From: Chryseobacterium sp. MYb7
Lineage (GTDB): Bacteria; Bacteroidota; Bacteroidia; Flavobacteriales; Weeksellaceae
Assembly (NCBI RefSeq): GCF_002979455.1
Contig: NZ_PCOU01000014.1
Span: 1-64,000 of the forward strand
Direction of reading: 5' to 3'
DNA: 64,000 bases
The notes under the pieces were generated by a model, which saw only the letters and a list, made by a program, of their open reading frames with translations, did no database searches and was not told the origin of the DNA. This document shows positions 25,223 through 32,827 of this stretch, one piece after another (position 1 is the first letter of the stretch; every line of letters starts with the position of its first letter). The position numbers and the translations under genes were made by a program.

Positions 25223-25657
25223 TTATATTTTTTTGGTTAATTGATCTATACTAAAAGAATAACGTTGCTGTACCGCCAGTAAAAGAGCGGCTGCACTTCC
25301 CACCCACACAGAATAGTTCAGTGGAGCTTTTGGCCCTGATGCAATGGTCATGGATATGGCAAAAATCAACATTAAGATACTGCTTCCATAGGCTGCCAAC
25401 TTTGTTTTAAATCCAAAAATCAGCATCAAAGGAAAAAGGATTTCTAAAAAAGTAGCGGCATACGCTGAAACCGTACTTAACGCTTCCGGAAGGAAAAATG
25501 TCAGTGTTCTTGTATATTCTTTAAAACGCTCCATGTTTCCCCATGATGAATTTTCTTTGCTCCACCACCCAAATCGGTCTGCCACTGCAGAAAGCATTGT
25601 AACGGCAAGAGCCAGTCTTAAAAAAAGTTGCGGAAATTGATTTTTATTATCTGTCAT
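25223..25657 (-). CDS. DoxX-family membrane protein
   Basis: 144 aa with four hydrophobic segments (about 10-26, 60-82, 85-104 and 112-128). The N-terminal LFLRLALAVTMLSAVADRFG is the DoxX signature. In other bacteria DoxX-like proteins form membrane redox complexes with thiol proteins, and the adjacent CxxC AhpD-like gene fits that. The pair lies 63 bp downstream of the Crp-like regulator. Confidence 0.86.
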   Translation of the reverse strand: MTDNKNQFPQLFLRLALAVTMLSAVADRFGWWSKENSSWGNMERFKEYTRTLTFFLPEALSTVSAYAATFLEILFPLMLIFGFKTKLAAYGSSILMLIFAISMTIASGPKAPLNYSVWVGSAAALLLAVQQRYSFSIDQLTKKI

Positions 25658-25720
25658 TGCATTAGCTTTTAATCACATGACAAATTTCCGGTTTCTGGTT
25701 CGTAAAAATCTTAAACTGGT

Positions 25721-26293
25721 TTAAGATCGTAATTTTGCTCTGATTTCACTCAGATATTCCGGAGTAAGATTCAAAAACGAAGCAATCAGATATTGAGGAA
25801 TTCTCTGGATAAACCAAGGATATAATGTGCTGAAATGCATATAAAGCTCTTCCCTGGACATTTCATACAAATAACGGATTCTCCTTTCCGAAGCTGCATA
25901 AGCTCTTTGATAGATCATCCGGAAATACCTTTCCATTACAGGATGTTTTTTTAATAATTCTTCCTGACGCTCCAGATCAATCACCAAAATAGAAGAATGT
26001 TCTACAGCCTGTATAGAAAAATCCGTTGGAATCTGTCTTTCATAAGCAAATGTATCCGTTATCCACCAGTTTTCAATGGCAAATTCTGTGGTTTGCTCCA
26101 CTCCTTTCTCGTTGATGAAGAATTTTCTCAGACATCCTTTCACCACAAAATACATCGTCCGGCAGATCTCTCCTTCCAGCACCAGATTCTGTTTCTTTTT
26201 CACATCAAGAACCTGAAAAAAAGACGCAATAGAAGCATATTCCTCGTCAGTTACAATAATAAATTTGTTTAAATGTGATTTGAATGAGTCCAT
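25721..26293 (-). CDS. Crp/Fnr-family regulator
   Basis: 190 aa. A cyclic-nucleotide-binding-like beta roll (about 20-115: KKKQNLVLEGEICRTMYFVVKG) is followed by the long dimer helix and a short HTH (YLIASFLNLTPEYLSEIRAKL). No Fnr-type cysteine cluster is seen, so a small-molecule ligand or none is likely. It lies upstream of DoxX/AhpD on the same strand and divergent from a DUF1304 gene; it may control both. Confidence 0.86.
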   Translation of the reverse strand: MDSFKSHLNKFIIVTDEEYASIASFFQVLDVKKKQNLVLEGEICRTMYFVVKGCLRKFFINEKGVEQTTEFAIENWWITDTFAYERQIPTDFSIQAVEHSSILVIDLERQEELLKKHPVMERYFRMIYQRAYAASERRIRYLYEMSREELYMHFSTLYPWFIQRIPQYLIASFLNLTPEYLSEIRAKLRS

Positions 26294-26357
26294 TGTAAGA
26301 ATTAATACTCAAACTTAACTTTATTTTTTTAGTTTTACAATGAGAAAATATTGAATC

Positions 26358-26723
26358 ATGGAAATCGTTGCTAAAATTCTGATCGCTGTTGTTGCACTGG
26401 AACACCTTTATATTCTTTGGATGGAAATGTTTGCATGGGAAACCAAAGGTAAGGAAGTTTTTAAAGCTGCTCTGCCTGCAGAAATGTTTAAACCAACGAA
26501 AGGACTCGCTGCCAATCAGGGACTTTACAATGGTTTTCTGGCTGCCGGACTAATCTGGTCTTTTTTGATTGAAGATCCTCAATGGCAGACCAATGTAGCA
26601 TTATTCTTTTTAGGGTGTGTAGCCGTTGCCGGAATCTATGGTGCAATTTCTGCTGCTAAAAAAATATTTTTCGTTCAGGCATTACCCGCTATCCTTGCCA
26701 TTCTTGCCGTTTTATTGAAATAA
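26358..26723 (+). CDS. DUF1304 membrane protein
   Basis: 121 aa with four hydrophobic helices. The N-terminus VAKILIAVVALEHLYILWMEM and the internal NQGLYNGFLAAGLIW match the DUF1304 family, whose function is unknown. Divergent from the Crp-like regulator with 64 bp between. Confidence 0.85.
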   Translation: MEIVAKILIAVVALEHLYILWMEMFAWETKGKEVFKAALPAEMFKPTKGLAANQGLYNGFLAAGLIWSFLIEDPQWQTNVALFFLGCVAVAGIYGAISAAKKIFFVQALPAILAILAVLLK

Positions 26724-27252
26724 TCTTACAGGTTATCTTTTAAAATAATTACCATATTCATCTTCTCTTAACTTGAATGATAAGAGAAAAAATTCCTGTG
26801 AAATTTTCCCTCCATAACAATATTGAAAATCAACACCTTACACACGCAAAAATCCATTTAATATAAAATTCGTAAATTTGCACCGTCATAAAAAATTGAT
26901 ATACAGTTTTTTGATGCTGGCAAGCATTTTGATCAAATGTAGCCATTCAAGTTGTTCAGTACACATATCTGTAATTACCTCATCAGTAATTTAATTGTAG
27001 AATCTATGTAAAAGATCGGTTTCTTTTTACATGATACACTCTTCTTCTAGAGTATAATCTATTGAAATATTTAAAATAAACATAAGGCCACAAGGTCTTT
27101 ATGCTGTTATTTTTTTGTTTAAAGCTTTTATCATTAAAGGCTTAGCAAATTATTTTATCCTATCGTCATCAGCAGAACAACGAAAGCTAAACGTATATAA
27201 TGAATTGGTGTACAATTTTTTATATCATTTATTAATTTGAAAAATTCTGAAT
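26724..27252 (+). other. 529-bp gap: probable long structured leader of the betaine transporter operon
   Basis: No protein gene is supported. After the -7 box at 26873 a transcript would run about 365 nt to proV. Candidate hairpins are 27006-27032 (atgtaaaa/ttttacat), 27038-27053 (actct/agagt) and 27122-27143 (aagctttta/taaaggctt). An inverted repeat ttctctta/taagagaa lies at 26763-26788. No known riboswitch is recognised. Confidence 0.4.
26873..26880 (+). promoter_or_regulatory. -7 box far upstream of proV
   Basis: TAAATTTG followed by CAC, a strong match to TAnnTTTG. It lies 372 bp before the ATG. Confidence 0.6.
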
Positions 27253-28503
27253 ATGGAAAAAAATGAAAACACTAGAAAAGTAAAACTTAAAGTGGAAGAC
27301 CTGACCATCATCTTTGGTAAAAACAAAGAAAAAGCTCAGGAACTTCTGGACAAAGGTTTTTCCAAAAAGGAAATTCTTGAAAAAACAGGCTGTACCATAG
27401 GGATCAACAAAGCCAGTTTTGAAATCTATGAAGGAGAATTCTTTGTGATCATGGGATTGTCAGGAAGTGGAAAATCCACTTTACTGCGCTGTCTTAACAG
27501 GCTAAATGAGCCCACTTCCGGAAAAGTATACATCAATGACGATGATATTACCGGGAAAAACAACAAAGAACTACTGGAAGTAAGAAGAACGGAAATGAGT
27601 ATGGTATTTCAGAAATTTGGACTGCTCCCCCATCATACAATTCTCGACAACGCAGGTTTCGGACTTGAAATCAGAGGTGAAGACAAAGCTTCCCGTGATC
27701 AAAAAGCACAGAAAGCATTGGATATTGTAGGATTAAATGGTTTTGAGAATCAGTATCCTTCCCAGCTTTCAGGAGGAATGCAGCAGAGAGTAGGATTGGC
27801 AAGAGCTCTGGCTAACGATCCTGAAGTGTTGCTTATGGATGAAGCCTTCTCCGCACTGGATCCTTTGATAAAATCTGAAATGCAGGATCAGATGCTTGAA
27901 CTACAGAATACATTACAAAAAACCATTGTCTTTATTACGCATGATTTGGATGAAGCCATTAAAATCGGAGACCGTATCGTCATTATGAAAGATGGGGTGA
28001 TAGAACAAATAGGAACAGCGGAAGATATTTTAACCAATCCTGCCAGCGACTATGTGAAAGCGTTTGTTGAGAAAGTAGACCGTAAAACGATTATTACCGC
28101 AAGATCTTTAATGTTTGATAAAGCTACAGTAGTACGTTTCAGAAAAGACGGTCCTGAAGGCGCTTTAAGAAAAATGAGAGCTACAGGTCTGGAAAACTTA
28201 CCTGTTGTGGATTTTCAAAATAAATTTCTTGGTTTTGTAACCCTTAACGATGTTGTACGCATCGCCAAAAAGAAAGAACCTACGGTAGAATCAATCATCA
28301 ACAGCAATGTTCCTTCAGTTTATCCTGAAGTGACTGTAGAAGAAATGCTGCCATTGATCTCCGAAAATAAATCGTCCATCGCTGTGGTAGATGAAAACAA
28401 TAAATTCTTAGGTCTTATTACCCAATTATCACTCATCATAGAAGCCACCAAGTTTAACGAAGAAGAGATCATAGAATTAAAAGAAATCGCAAACAATCAA
28501 TAA
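27253..28503 (+). CDS. proV: Glycine betaine ABC transporter ATPase
   Basis: 416-aa ATPase of the ProU/OpuA osmoprotectant importer. Walker A is GLSGSGKST (68-76), the signature LSGGMQQRVG lies near 173, Walker B is VLLMDEAFSALD, and THDLDEA holds the switch histidine. Two C-terminal CBS domains (about 280-405) are present, which in OpuA sense ionic strength. The N-terminal extension with GFSKKEILEKTG is typical for ProV. It is the first gene of a three-gene operon. Confidence 0.93.
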   Translation: MEKNENTRKVKLKVEDLTIIFGKNKEKAQELLDKGFSKKEILEKTGCTIGINKASFEIYEGEFFVIMGLSGSGKSTLLRCLNRLNEPTSGKVYINDDDITGKNNKELLEVRRTEMSMVFQKFGLLPHHTILDNAGFGLEIRGEDKASRDQKAQKALDIVGLNGFENQYPSQLSGGMQQRVGLARALANDPEVLLMDEAFSALDPLIKSEMQDQMLELQNTLQKTIVFITHDLDEAIKIGDRIVIMKDGVIEQIGTAEDILTNPASDYVKAFVEKVDRKTIITARSLMFDKATVVRFRKDGPEGALRKMRATGLENLPVVDFQNKFLGFVTLNDVVRIAKKKEPTVESIINSNVPSVYPEVTVEEMLPLISENKSSIAVVDENNKFLGLITQLSLIIEATKFNEEEIIELKEIANNQ

Positions 28504-28504
28504 G

Positions 28505-29332
28505 ATGAATAAAACTATAGATATAGGCCAATATGTAGAAACTGCAATCAATTGGCTCACAGAAAACGGAAAGCCTGTATTTGATGTTATAAAACATCTG
28601 GGAAATTCCTCCATTATGGGGATTGAATGGGTTTTAACAAACACTCCTTTTTATGTAATCATTCTCTTTTTTACGCTGCTGGCATTATGGAAAGCCGGGA
28701 AAGGCATCGCTGTAGTAACAGCAGCCGGATTAAGTTTAATATTTTTAATGGGACTTTGGAAAGAAACCATGGAAACACTGGCACTTATCTTTGTGTCCAC
28801 CATTACGGCTCTTATTCTTTCTATTCCTTTGGGAATTTTAGCGGCTAAAAGCACAATAGCAGACAAAATTATTCGTCCTTTACTGGATTTGATGCAGACC
28901 ATGCCCGCATTTGTCTATCTGATTCCGGCTGTACTGTTTTTCAGTATCGGTAAAGTACCCGGAGCTTTTGCGACCATCATTTTTGCGATGCCGCCCGCGG
29001 TTCGATTAACAACTTTGGGAATTGAAGCCGTTCCGAAAGATATTGTAGAAGCAGCCAGAGCTTTCGGAGCGACCAACCGTCAGATTTTGTTCAAAGTAGA
29101 GCTTCCTTTAGCGATGAAAACGATTTTAACAGGGATCAATCAAACCATATTATTATCATTATCCATGGTCGTTATTGCAGGAATGATTGCTGCAGGAGGT
29201 TTGGGAGAGAAAGTATTGGAAGGAATTAATAATCTGGATATCGGATTAGGATTTGAAAGTGGTTTATCCGTAGTGATTTTAGCCATTATCCTCGATCGTA
29301 TTACCCAGGGATTTGTAAAGAAAAAGCAATAA
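28505..29332 (+). CDS. proW: Glycine betaine ABC transporter permease
   Basis: 275-aa inner-membrane permease. Several hydrophobic helices and the EAA-type coupling loop IVEAARAFGATNRQILFKVELPLAMKT (split here: EAARAFGAT then LFKVELPLAM) mark the ProW family. The gene follows proV with 1 bp between stop and start. Confidence 0.93.
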   Translation: MNKTIDIGQYVETAINWLTENGKPVFDVIKHLGNSSIMGIEWVLTNTPFYVIILFFTLLALWKAGKGIAVVTAAGLSLIFLMGLWKETMETLALIFVSTITALILSIPLGILAAKSTIADKIIRPLLDLMQTMPAFVYLIPAVLFFSIGKVPGAFATIIFAMPPAVRLTTLGIEAVPKDIVEAARAFGATNRQILFKVELPLAMKTILTGINQTILLSLSMVVIAGMIAAGGLGEKVLEGINNLDIGLGFESGLSVVILAIILDRITQGFVKKKQ

Positions 29333-29333
29333 A

Positions 29334-30188
29334 ATGAAACAATTTAAATATCTGTTTTTACCCGTTTTAATGTTAATATTTACAGCATTAAGTTCGTGTG
29401 AAAACATAAAAAACTCCAAATATATTACCATAGGAATGGTAGACGGGTGGGCAGAAGATGTGGCGATGACCCATATTGCGAAAGCCATTCTTGACAAACA
29501 AGGTTATCATGTAATTATTCAAAAAGCCTCTACAGATATGATTATGGCTTCAATGAATAATGAAGATACAGACCTTTTCATGGGAGTCTGGCTTCCTTAC
29601 ACCCATGCTAAAAAGCTGGCTAAGTTTCCGGGACTGACTCATCTTGGAACCAATTACGACAACGGCCGTATCGGATTAGTTGTGCCGGAATACGTTCCTG
29701 TTAATTCCATTGAAGAGCTCAATCAGCATAAAGATCAATTCAATCATAGAATCATTGGGATTGAAAAAGGAGCCGGATTAACCACTGGAACAGATAAAGC
29801 GATTGTTGATTATAAGCTGGATTTTCAGCAGATCAACTCTTCTACCATTGCCATGATCACCGAATTACAGAATGCCATACAACGTAAAGAATGGATTATA
29901 GTAACCGGATGGCAGCCCCACTGGATGTTTGGTAAAATGAAGCTTAAGTTTCTTGATGATCCCAAAAAGATATATGGTGAAGCAGAGCAGATTAAAACCT
30001 ATTCCAGAAAAAGCTTTGCAAAAGATCATCCAGAGCTGGCCAAATTCTTTTCAAAACTTCATTTTGATGATAAAAATATGTCTGATCTTTTAATGAAAAT
30101 GGAACAGAGTAAAAATAAAGAAGCCACCGCTAAAGAATGGGTGGAAGATCACGCTGAGCTGATACAATCGTGGTTAGATAAAAATTAA
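29334..30188 (+). CDS. proX: Glycine betaine-binding lipoprotein
   Basis: 284-aa OpuAC/ProX-type substrate-binding protein, anchored by a lipobox LSSC at Cys22. Binding-site aromatics are visible in MVDGWAEDVAMTH, FMGVWLPYTH and VTGWQPHWMFG, which form the Trp/Tyr cage for quaternary ammonium. The start directly follows proW (1-bp gap). A terminator ends the operon 23 bp after the stop. Confidence 0.92.
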   Translation: MKQFKYLFLPVLMLIFTALSSCENIKNSKYITIGMVDGWAEDVAMTHIAKAILDKQGYHVIIQKASTDMIMASMNNEDTDLFMGVWLPYTHAKKLAKFPGLTHLGTNYDNGRIGLVVPEYVPVNSIEELNQHKDQFNHRIIGIEKGAGLTTGTDKAIVDYKLDFQQINSSTIAMITELQNAIQRKEWIIVTGWQPHWMFGKMKLKFLDDPKKIYGEAEQIKTYSRKSFAKDHPELAKFFSKLHFDDKNMSDLLMKMEQSKNKEATAKEWVEDHAELIQSWLDKN

Positions 30189-30210
30189 TAAACAATTTGG
30201 TATTATTTAA

Positions 30211-30245
30211 AATCCTCAACTCTAAATGAGTCTGAGGATTTTTTA
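30211..30245 (+). terminator. Terminator after the betaine transporter operon
   Basis: Stem 30211-30222 with 30228-30240 (one bulge) followed by TTTTTT. It abuts the 3' end of the convergent HxlR gene. Confidence 0.85.
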
Positions 30246-30246
30246 T

Positions 30247-30636
30247 CTATACATCAGAAGAACTCATTGATTCTTTGATTTTCTCACGATGAATGAGCCC
30301 CCAATTCACCAATGTTTCCGTCACGGGAAATACAGATTTCCCATATTCCGTCACCGCATACGTTACCGTAATCGGTTTTGTATCCTGGATAGTTCTCGTG
30401 ATCAGGAGATTGGTTTCCAGCTCTTTTAATTCTTTGCTCAGCATTTTTGCAGAGATTCCTTCAATACTGCGTTCCAGCTTTTTAAAATGAATCATCTGAT
30501 CCGGTCTGTTCGTCAGATACCGTAAAATCATCAGTTTCCATTTTCCTCCCAATACATCCAGACTGTCGCGCATTGCGAATAACTCTTCTGTACAGCTGGC
30601 TTCTCTTTCGATACCGTTTTCAATGATTTTTGCCAT
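30247..30636 (-). CDS. HxlR-family transcriptional regulator
   Basis: 129-aa winged-helix regulator. Typical HxlR text: CTEELFAMRDSLDVLGGKWKLMILRYL, then LEERSIEGISAKMLSKELKEL-like wing sequence (LERSIEGISAKMLSKELK) and VTYAVTEYGKSVFP. The start at 30636 (MAKIIENG) is preferred: an upstream ATG at 30666 would leave a leader of only a few nt from the -7 box at 30681 and would encode the operator palindrome. It is divergent from a quinone reductase gene, the usual HxlR target arrangement. Confidence 0.87.
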   Translation of the reverse strand: MAKIIENGIEREASCTEELFAMRDSLDVLGGKWKLMILRYLTNRPDQMIHFKKLERSIEGISAKMLSKELKELETNLLITRTIQDTKPITVTYAVTEYGKSVFPVTETLVNWGLIHREKIKESMSSSDV

Positions 30637-30650
30637 AATAGTTTCATGAA

Positions 30651-30680
30651 GGTAACTAGTTACCATTGGTTAACTAGTAG
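30651..30680. promoter_or_regulatory. Palindromic operator between hxlR-like and reductase genes
   Basis: A perfect 14-bp palindrome GGTAACTAGTTACC (30651-30664) followed by a related half site TTAACTAGTAG (30670-30680). It falls at the predicted transcription start of the HxlR gene, as expected of an autorepressor site. Confidence 0.7.
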
Positions 30681-30688
30681 CAAATATA
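30681..30688 (-). promoter_or_regulatory. -7 box for the HxlR gene
   Basis: TATATTTG on the minus strand, 44 bp from the preferred ATG. Confidence 0.55.
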
Positions 30689-30702
30689 AACTATTCCCTT
30701 TT

Positions 30703-30710
30703 TACATTTG
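30703..30710 (+). promoter_or_regulatory. -7 box for the quinone reductase gene
   Basis: TACATTTG lies 18 bp upstream of the ATG at 30729. Any apparent start inside it (TTG at 30708) is therefore untranscribed. Confidence 0.6.
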
Positions 30711-30728
30711 TGTATCAAATTAACAATA

Positions 30729-31718
30729 ATGAAAGCAATTATTTTAAATAAAAATGGAAAGCTGGAAGATGGATTTGCCAAACAGCCTCAGCCCAAAAGC
30801 AATGAAGTTTTAATCCAGATTAAAGCAAGCGGTTTCAATCCTATCGACTATCAGATGCTGGAAAATGAATTGGAACGAAAACTGATCAGTTCCCCAATAT
30901 TAGGAAGAGAATTATCAGGAATTGTAGTGGATAAAGGTTCCGAAGTTACAGCATTTAATATTGGAGATGAAGTCTACTGTGGAAGCGGCTCTATGGGAAG
31001 CAACGGTACTTACGCTGAATATATTGCCATTCCTGAAGCCATTGTTTCCTTTAAACCTAAAAATATTTCATTTGAACAGGCAGCTTCTATTCCTTCGGCT
31101 GGACTTACTTCTTTACAAATCTTTAACCGTTTGAAACTTAACCCCGAAAATACAGTTCTGGTAACGGGAGCAACCGGAGGTGTGGGTTCATTTCTGATTA
31201 AACTTTTACTCTCCCATGGTATCCAAAAAATCACAGCCACAGTGGGTAGTGAAGAAAACAGACAGATTCTCCTCAATATGGGACTCAAAAAGCATCAGAT
31301 CATTAATTACAGGGAAGAGAATCTTATTCAAAATATTGTAAAAGCCAATAATGATCAGCCTTTTGAATTTGGAATTGACTTGGTGGGAAACTCCATGTCA
31401 GAAATTACGGCAGAAGTTTTGAAAATTAACGGAACGTATGTAGATGTGACGGCTTTGGTTACAAAAGATGCTCACGAAATCCTCTTCAATAAAGGGACAT
31501 TGATTATGAACATCTCCAATTATACTTACGGAATGGTTAAAAAATATGAGTATTATAAAAACAGTTTACTTGAAATAAAGAGACTTATTGAAAATGAAAC
31601 GATTTCTCCTCCTCAGTATAAAATCGTTGGAAATCTTTCTTTAGAAACGGTTCTGCAGGCACATTCTATTCTAAAAAATAATCAGACCCAAGGTCATAAA
31701 CTGATCATGAAACATTAA
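30729..31718 (+). CDS. Zinc-independent quinone oxidoreductase-like dehydrogenase
   Basis: 329-aa medium-chain dehydrogenase/reductase of quinone reductase type. N-terminal KAIILNKNGKLEDGF and ILGRELSGIVVDKG form the GroES-like part; VTGATGGVGSFLIKLLL is the NADPH Rossmann loop. The zinc-binding GHE motif is replaced by GRELSG, so it is not an alcohol dehydrogenase. Divergent from HxlR and probably induced by quinones or electrophiles. The cupin gene follows after 3 bp. Confidence 0.88.
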   Translation: MKAIILNKNGKLEDGFAKQPQPKSNEVLIQIKASGFNPIDYQMLENELERKLISSPILGRELSGIVVDKGSEVTAFNIGDEVYCGSGSMGSNGTYAEYIAIPEAIVSFKPKNISFEQAASIPSAGLTSLQIFNRLKLNPENTVLVTGATGGVGSFLIKLLLSHGIQKITATVGSEENRQILLNMGLKKHQIINYREENLIQNIVKANNDQPFEFGIDLVGNSMSEITAEVLKINGTYVDVTALVTKDAHEILFNKGTLIMNISNYTYGMVKKYEYYKNSLLEIKRLIENETISPPQYKIVGNLSLETVLQAHSILKNNQTQGHKLIMKH

Positions 31719-31721
31719 TCT

Positions 31722-32192
31722 ATGAACAAAATACCAAGACGAATCGTAACAGGAACGAAAGACGGAAAATCTACTATTATAGAAGACCAACAGGTAGAAA
31801 ATGCTGTGGAACATTTTCCGGGACTGATCATTTCAGATGTATGGAATACCCAGACAATGCCGGCCAACCTGGACTTTGAAACCCAAATTCCCAATACCGG
31901 ATTTCCGCAAACGCCTAAGAACGGCACTTACTTCCGATATGTAGTAGTTCCTCCTGATAAGGGTTTAGGAGTAGAATGGAAAAAGAATGAACCTCATCCG
32001 ATGATGCATCAAACTTCCACACTGGATTATATCATTATTCTTTCCGGTGAGCTTTACCTCATCATGGAAGAAGGGGAAACACTTCTGAAACCGGGCGACA
32101 TCGTCATTCAAAGAGGAACAAATCACGCATGGAGCAACCGTTCTGACGAGCCTTGTATTCAACTGGCAGTGCTGATTGATGCAGATATTTAA
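31722..32192 (+). CDS. Cupin-domain protein
   Basis: 156 aa with a single conserved cupin barrel. Motif 1 reads HQTSTLDYIIILSGELYLIMEEG, interrupted here as SGELYLIMEEGE, and motif 2 is LKPGDIVIQRGTNHAW, giving His and Glu metal ligands (H in MMHQT, E in SGELY, H in TNHAW). The reaction is unknown. Co-transcribed with the quinone reductase (3-bp gap). Confidence 0.82.
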   Translation: MNKIPRRIVTGTKDGKSTIIEDQQVENAVEHFPGLIISDVWNTQTMPANLDFETQIPNTGFPQTPKNGTYFRYVVVPPDKGLGVEWKKNEPHPMMHQTSTLDYIIILSGELYLIMEEGETLLKPGDIVIQRGTNHAWSNRSDEPCIQLAVLIDADI

Positions 32193-32223
32193 ATTTACAC
32201 GGCTATATAGGATTTTACACCAT

Positions 32224-32297
32224 TGTCATTCTAACGAAGGAAGAATCTCATGTAAAGCTTAGATTCTTCATTTCACTGCGTTACATTCAGAATGACA
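32224..32297. repeat. Palindromic gtcattct...agaatgac repeat
   Basis: Arms tgtcattct...aagaatct (from 32224) and agattctt...agaatgaca (to 32297) form an imperfect hairpin of about 74 bp. I recognise this type as a dispersed repeat in many Bacteroidota. Confidence 0.65.
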
Positions 32298-32365
32298 GTC
32301 ATAATAACAAGATAGCAGGATTAATGTGAAATTGTATATAATTGTCTAAATTTAAATATCACACA

Positions 32366-32827
32366 TTACAAAGCAGAAATCTCCAACAGCTTCTGCTTCA
32401 TTTTTTCAGGCGTCATCTGCCCTTCCTGATAATACACCAGATTCTGATGCTTATCCAGAAATACCCATAAAGGATAAACCGGCTGATTTTTATTCTTAGA
32501 TAAAGCCAGCGCCAACTCATGAATTCCGGAATTTCCATTCTGCAGATATTCAAACTCCTGATTCTGGAAATGAATTTTCTCCTTCGTCTTTTCCGCCTCG
32601 AAATTGACAAAATAAAAATGATCATTGATCATATCAACCAGCTCTTTATCTTTACTCAAGCGAAAAGATTCAATTTTACAAACAGCACACCAATCGGTGT
32701 AAAGATGAATAACAACCGGCTTCGGATTTTCTTTCTGCTGAACCTCAAGATCAGAAAAAGTGCCTGTCTTCATCTGAGACAGATAAAAACAGGGCACTAA
32801 CATTAAAAATAAAGCTATTTTTTTCAT
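32366..32827 (-). CDS. Exported thioredoxin-like protein
   Basis: 153 aa with an N-terminal signal (ALFLMLVPCFYLSQ) and a thioredoxin fold carrying WCAVC (Cys47, Cys50) after VVIHLYTD. Later motifs are FYFVNFEAEK and QPVYPLWVFLDKHQNLV (cis-proline region). It likely acts in the periplasm as a thiol-disulfide exchanger. Its ATG overlaps the stop of the upstream TonB receptor (ATGA), so the two are translationally coupled; that receptor has a CxxC in its plug. Confidence 0.87.
   Translation of the reverse strand: MKKIALFLMLVPCFYLSQMKTGTFSDLEVQQKENPKPVVIHLYTDWCAVCKIESFRLSKDKELVDMINDHFYFVNFEAEKTKEKIHFQNQEFEYLQNGNSGIHELALALSKNKNQPVYPLWVFLDKHQNLVYYQEGQMTPEKMKQKLLEISAL

Noticed and set aside
26914..26994. 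A 26-codon open frame (MLASILIKC...) in the proV leader
   Set aside because: Short, no ribosome-binding or conservation evidence; could be a leader peptide but cannot be supported from sequence alone.
26873..27252. Known riboswitch before the betaine transporter
   Set aside because: No conserved core of a described class was recognised; kept only as an unexplained leader.
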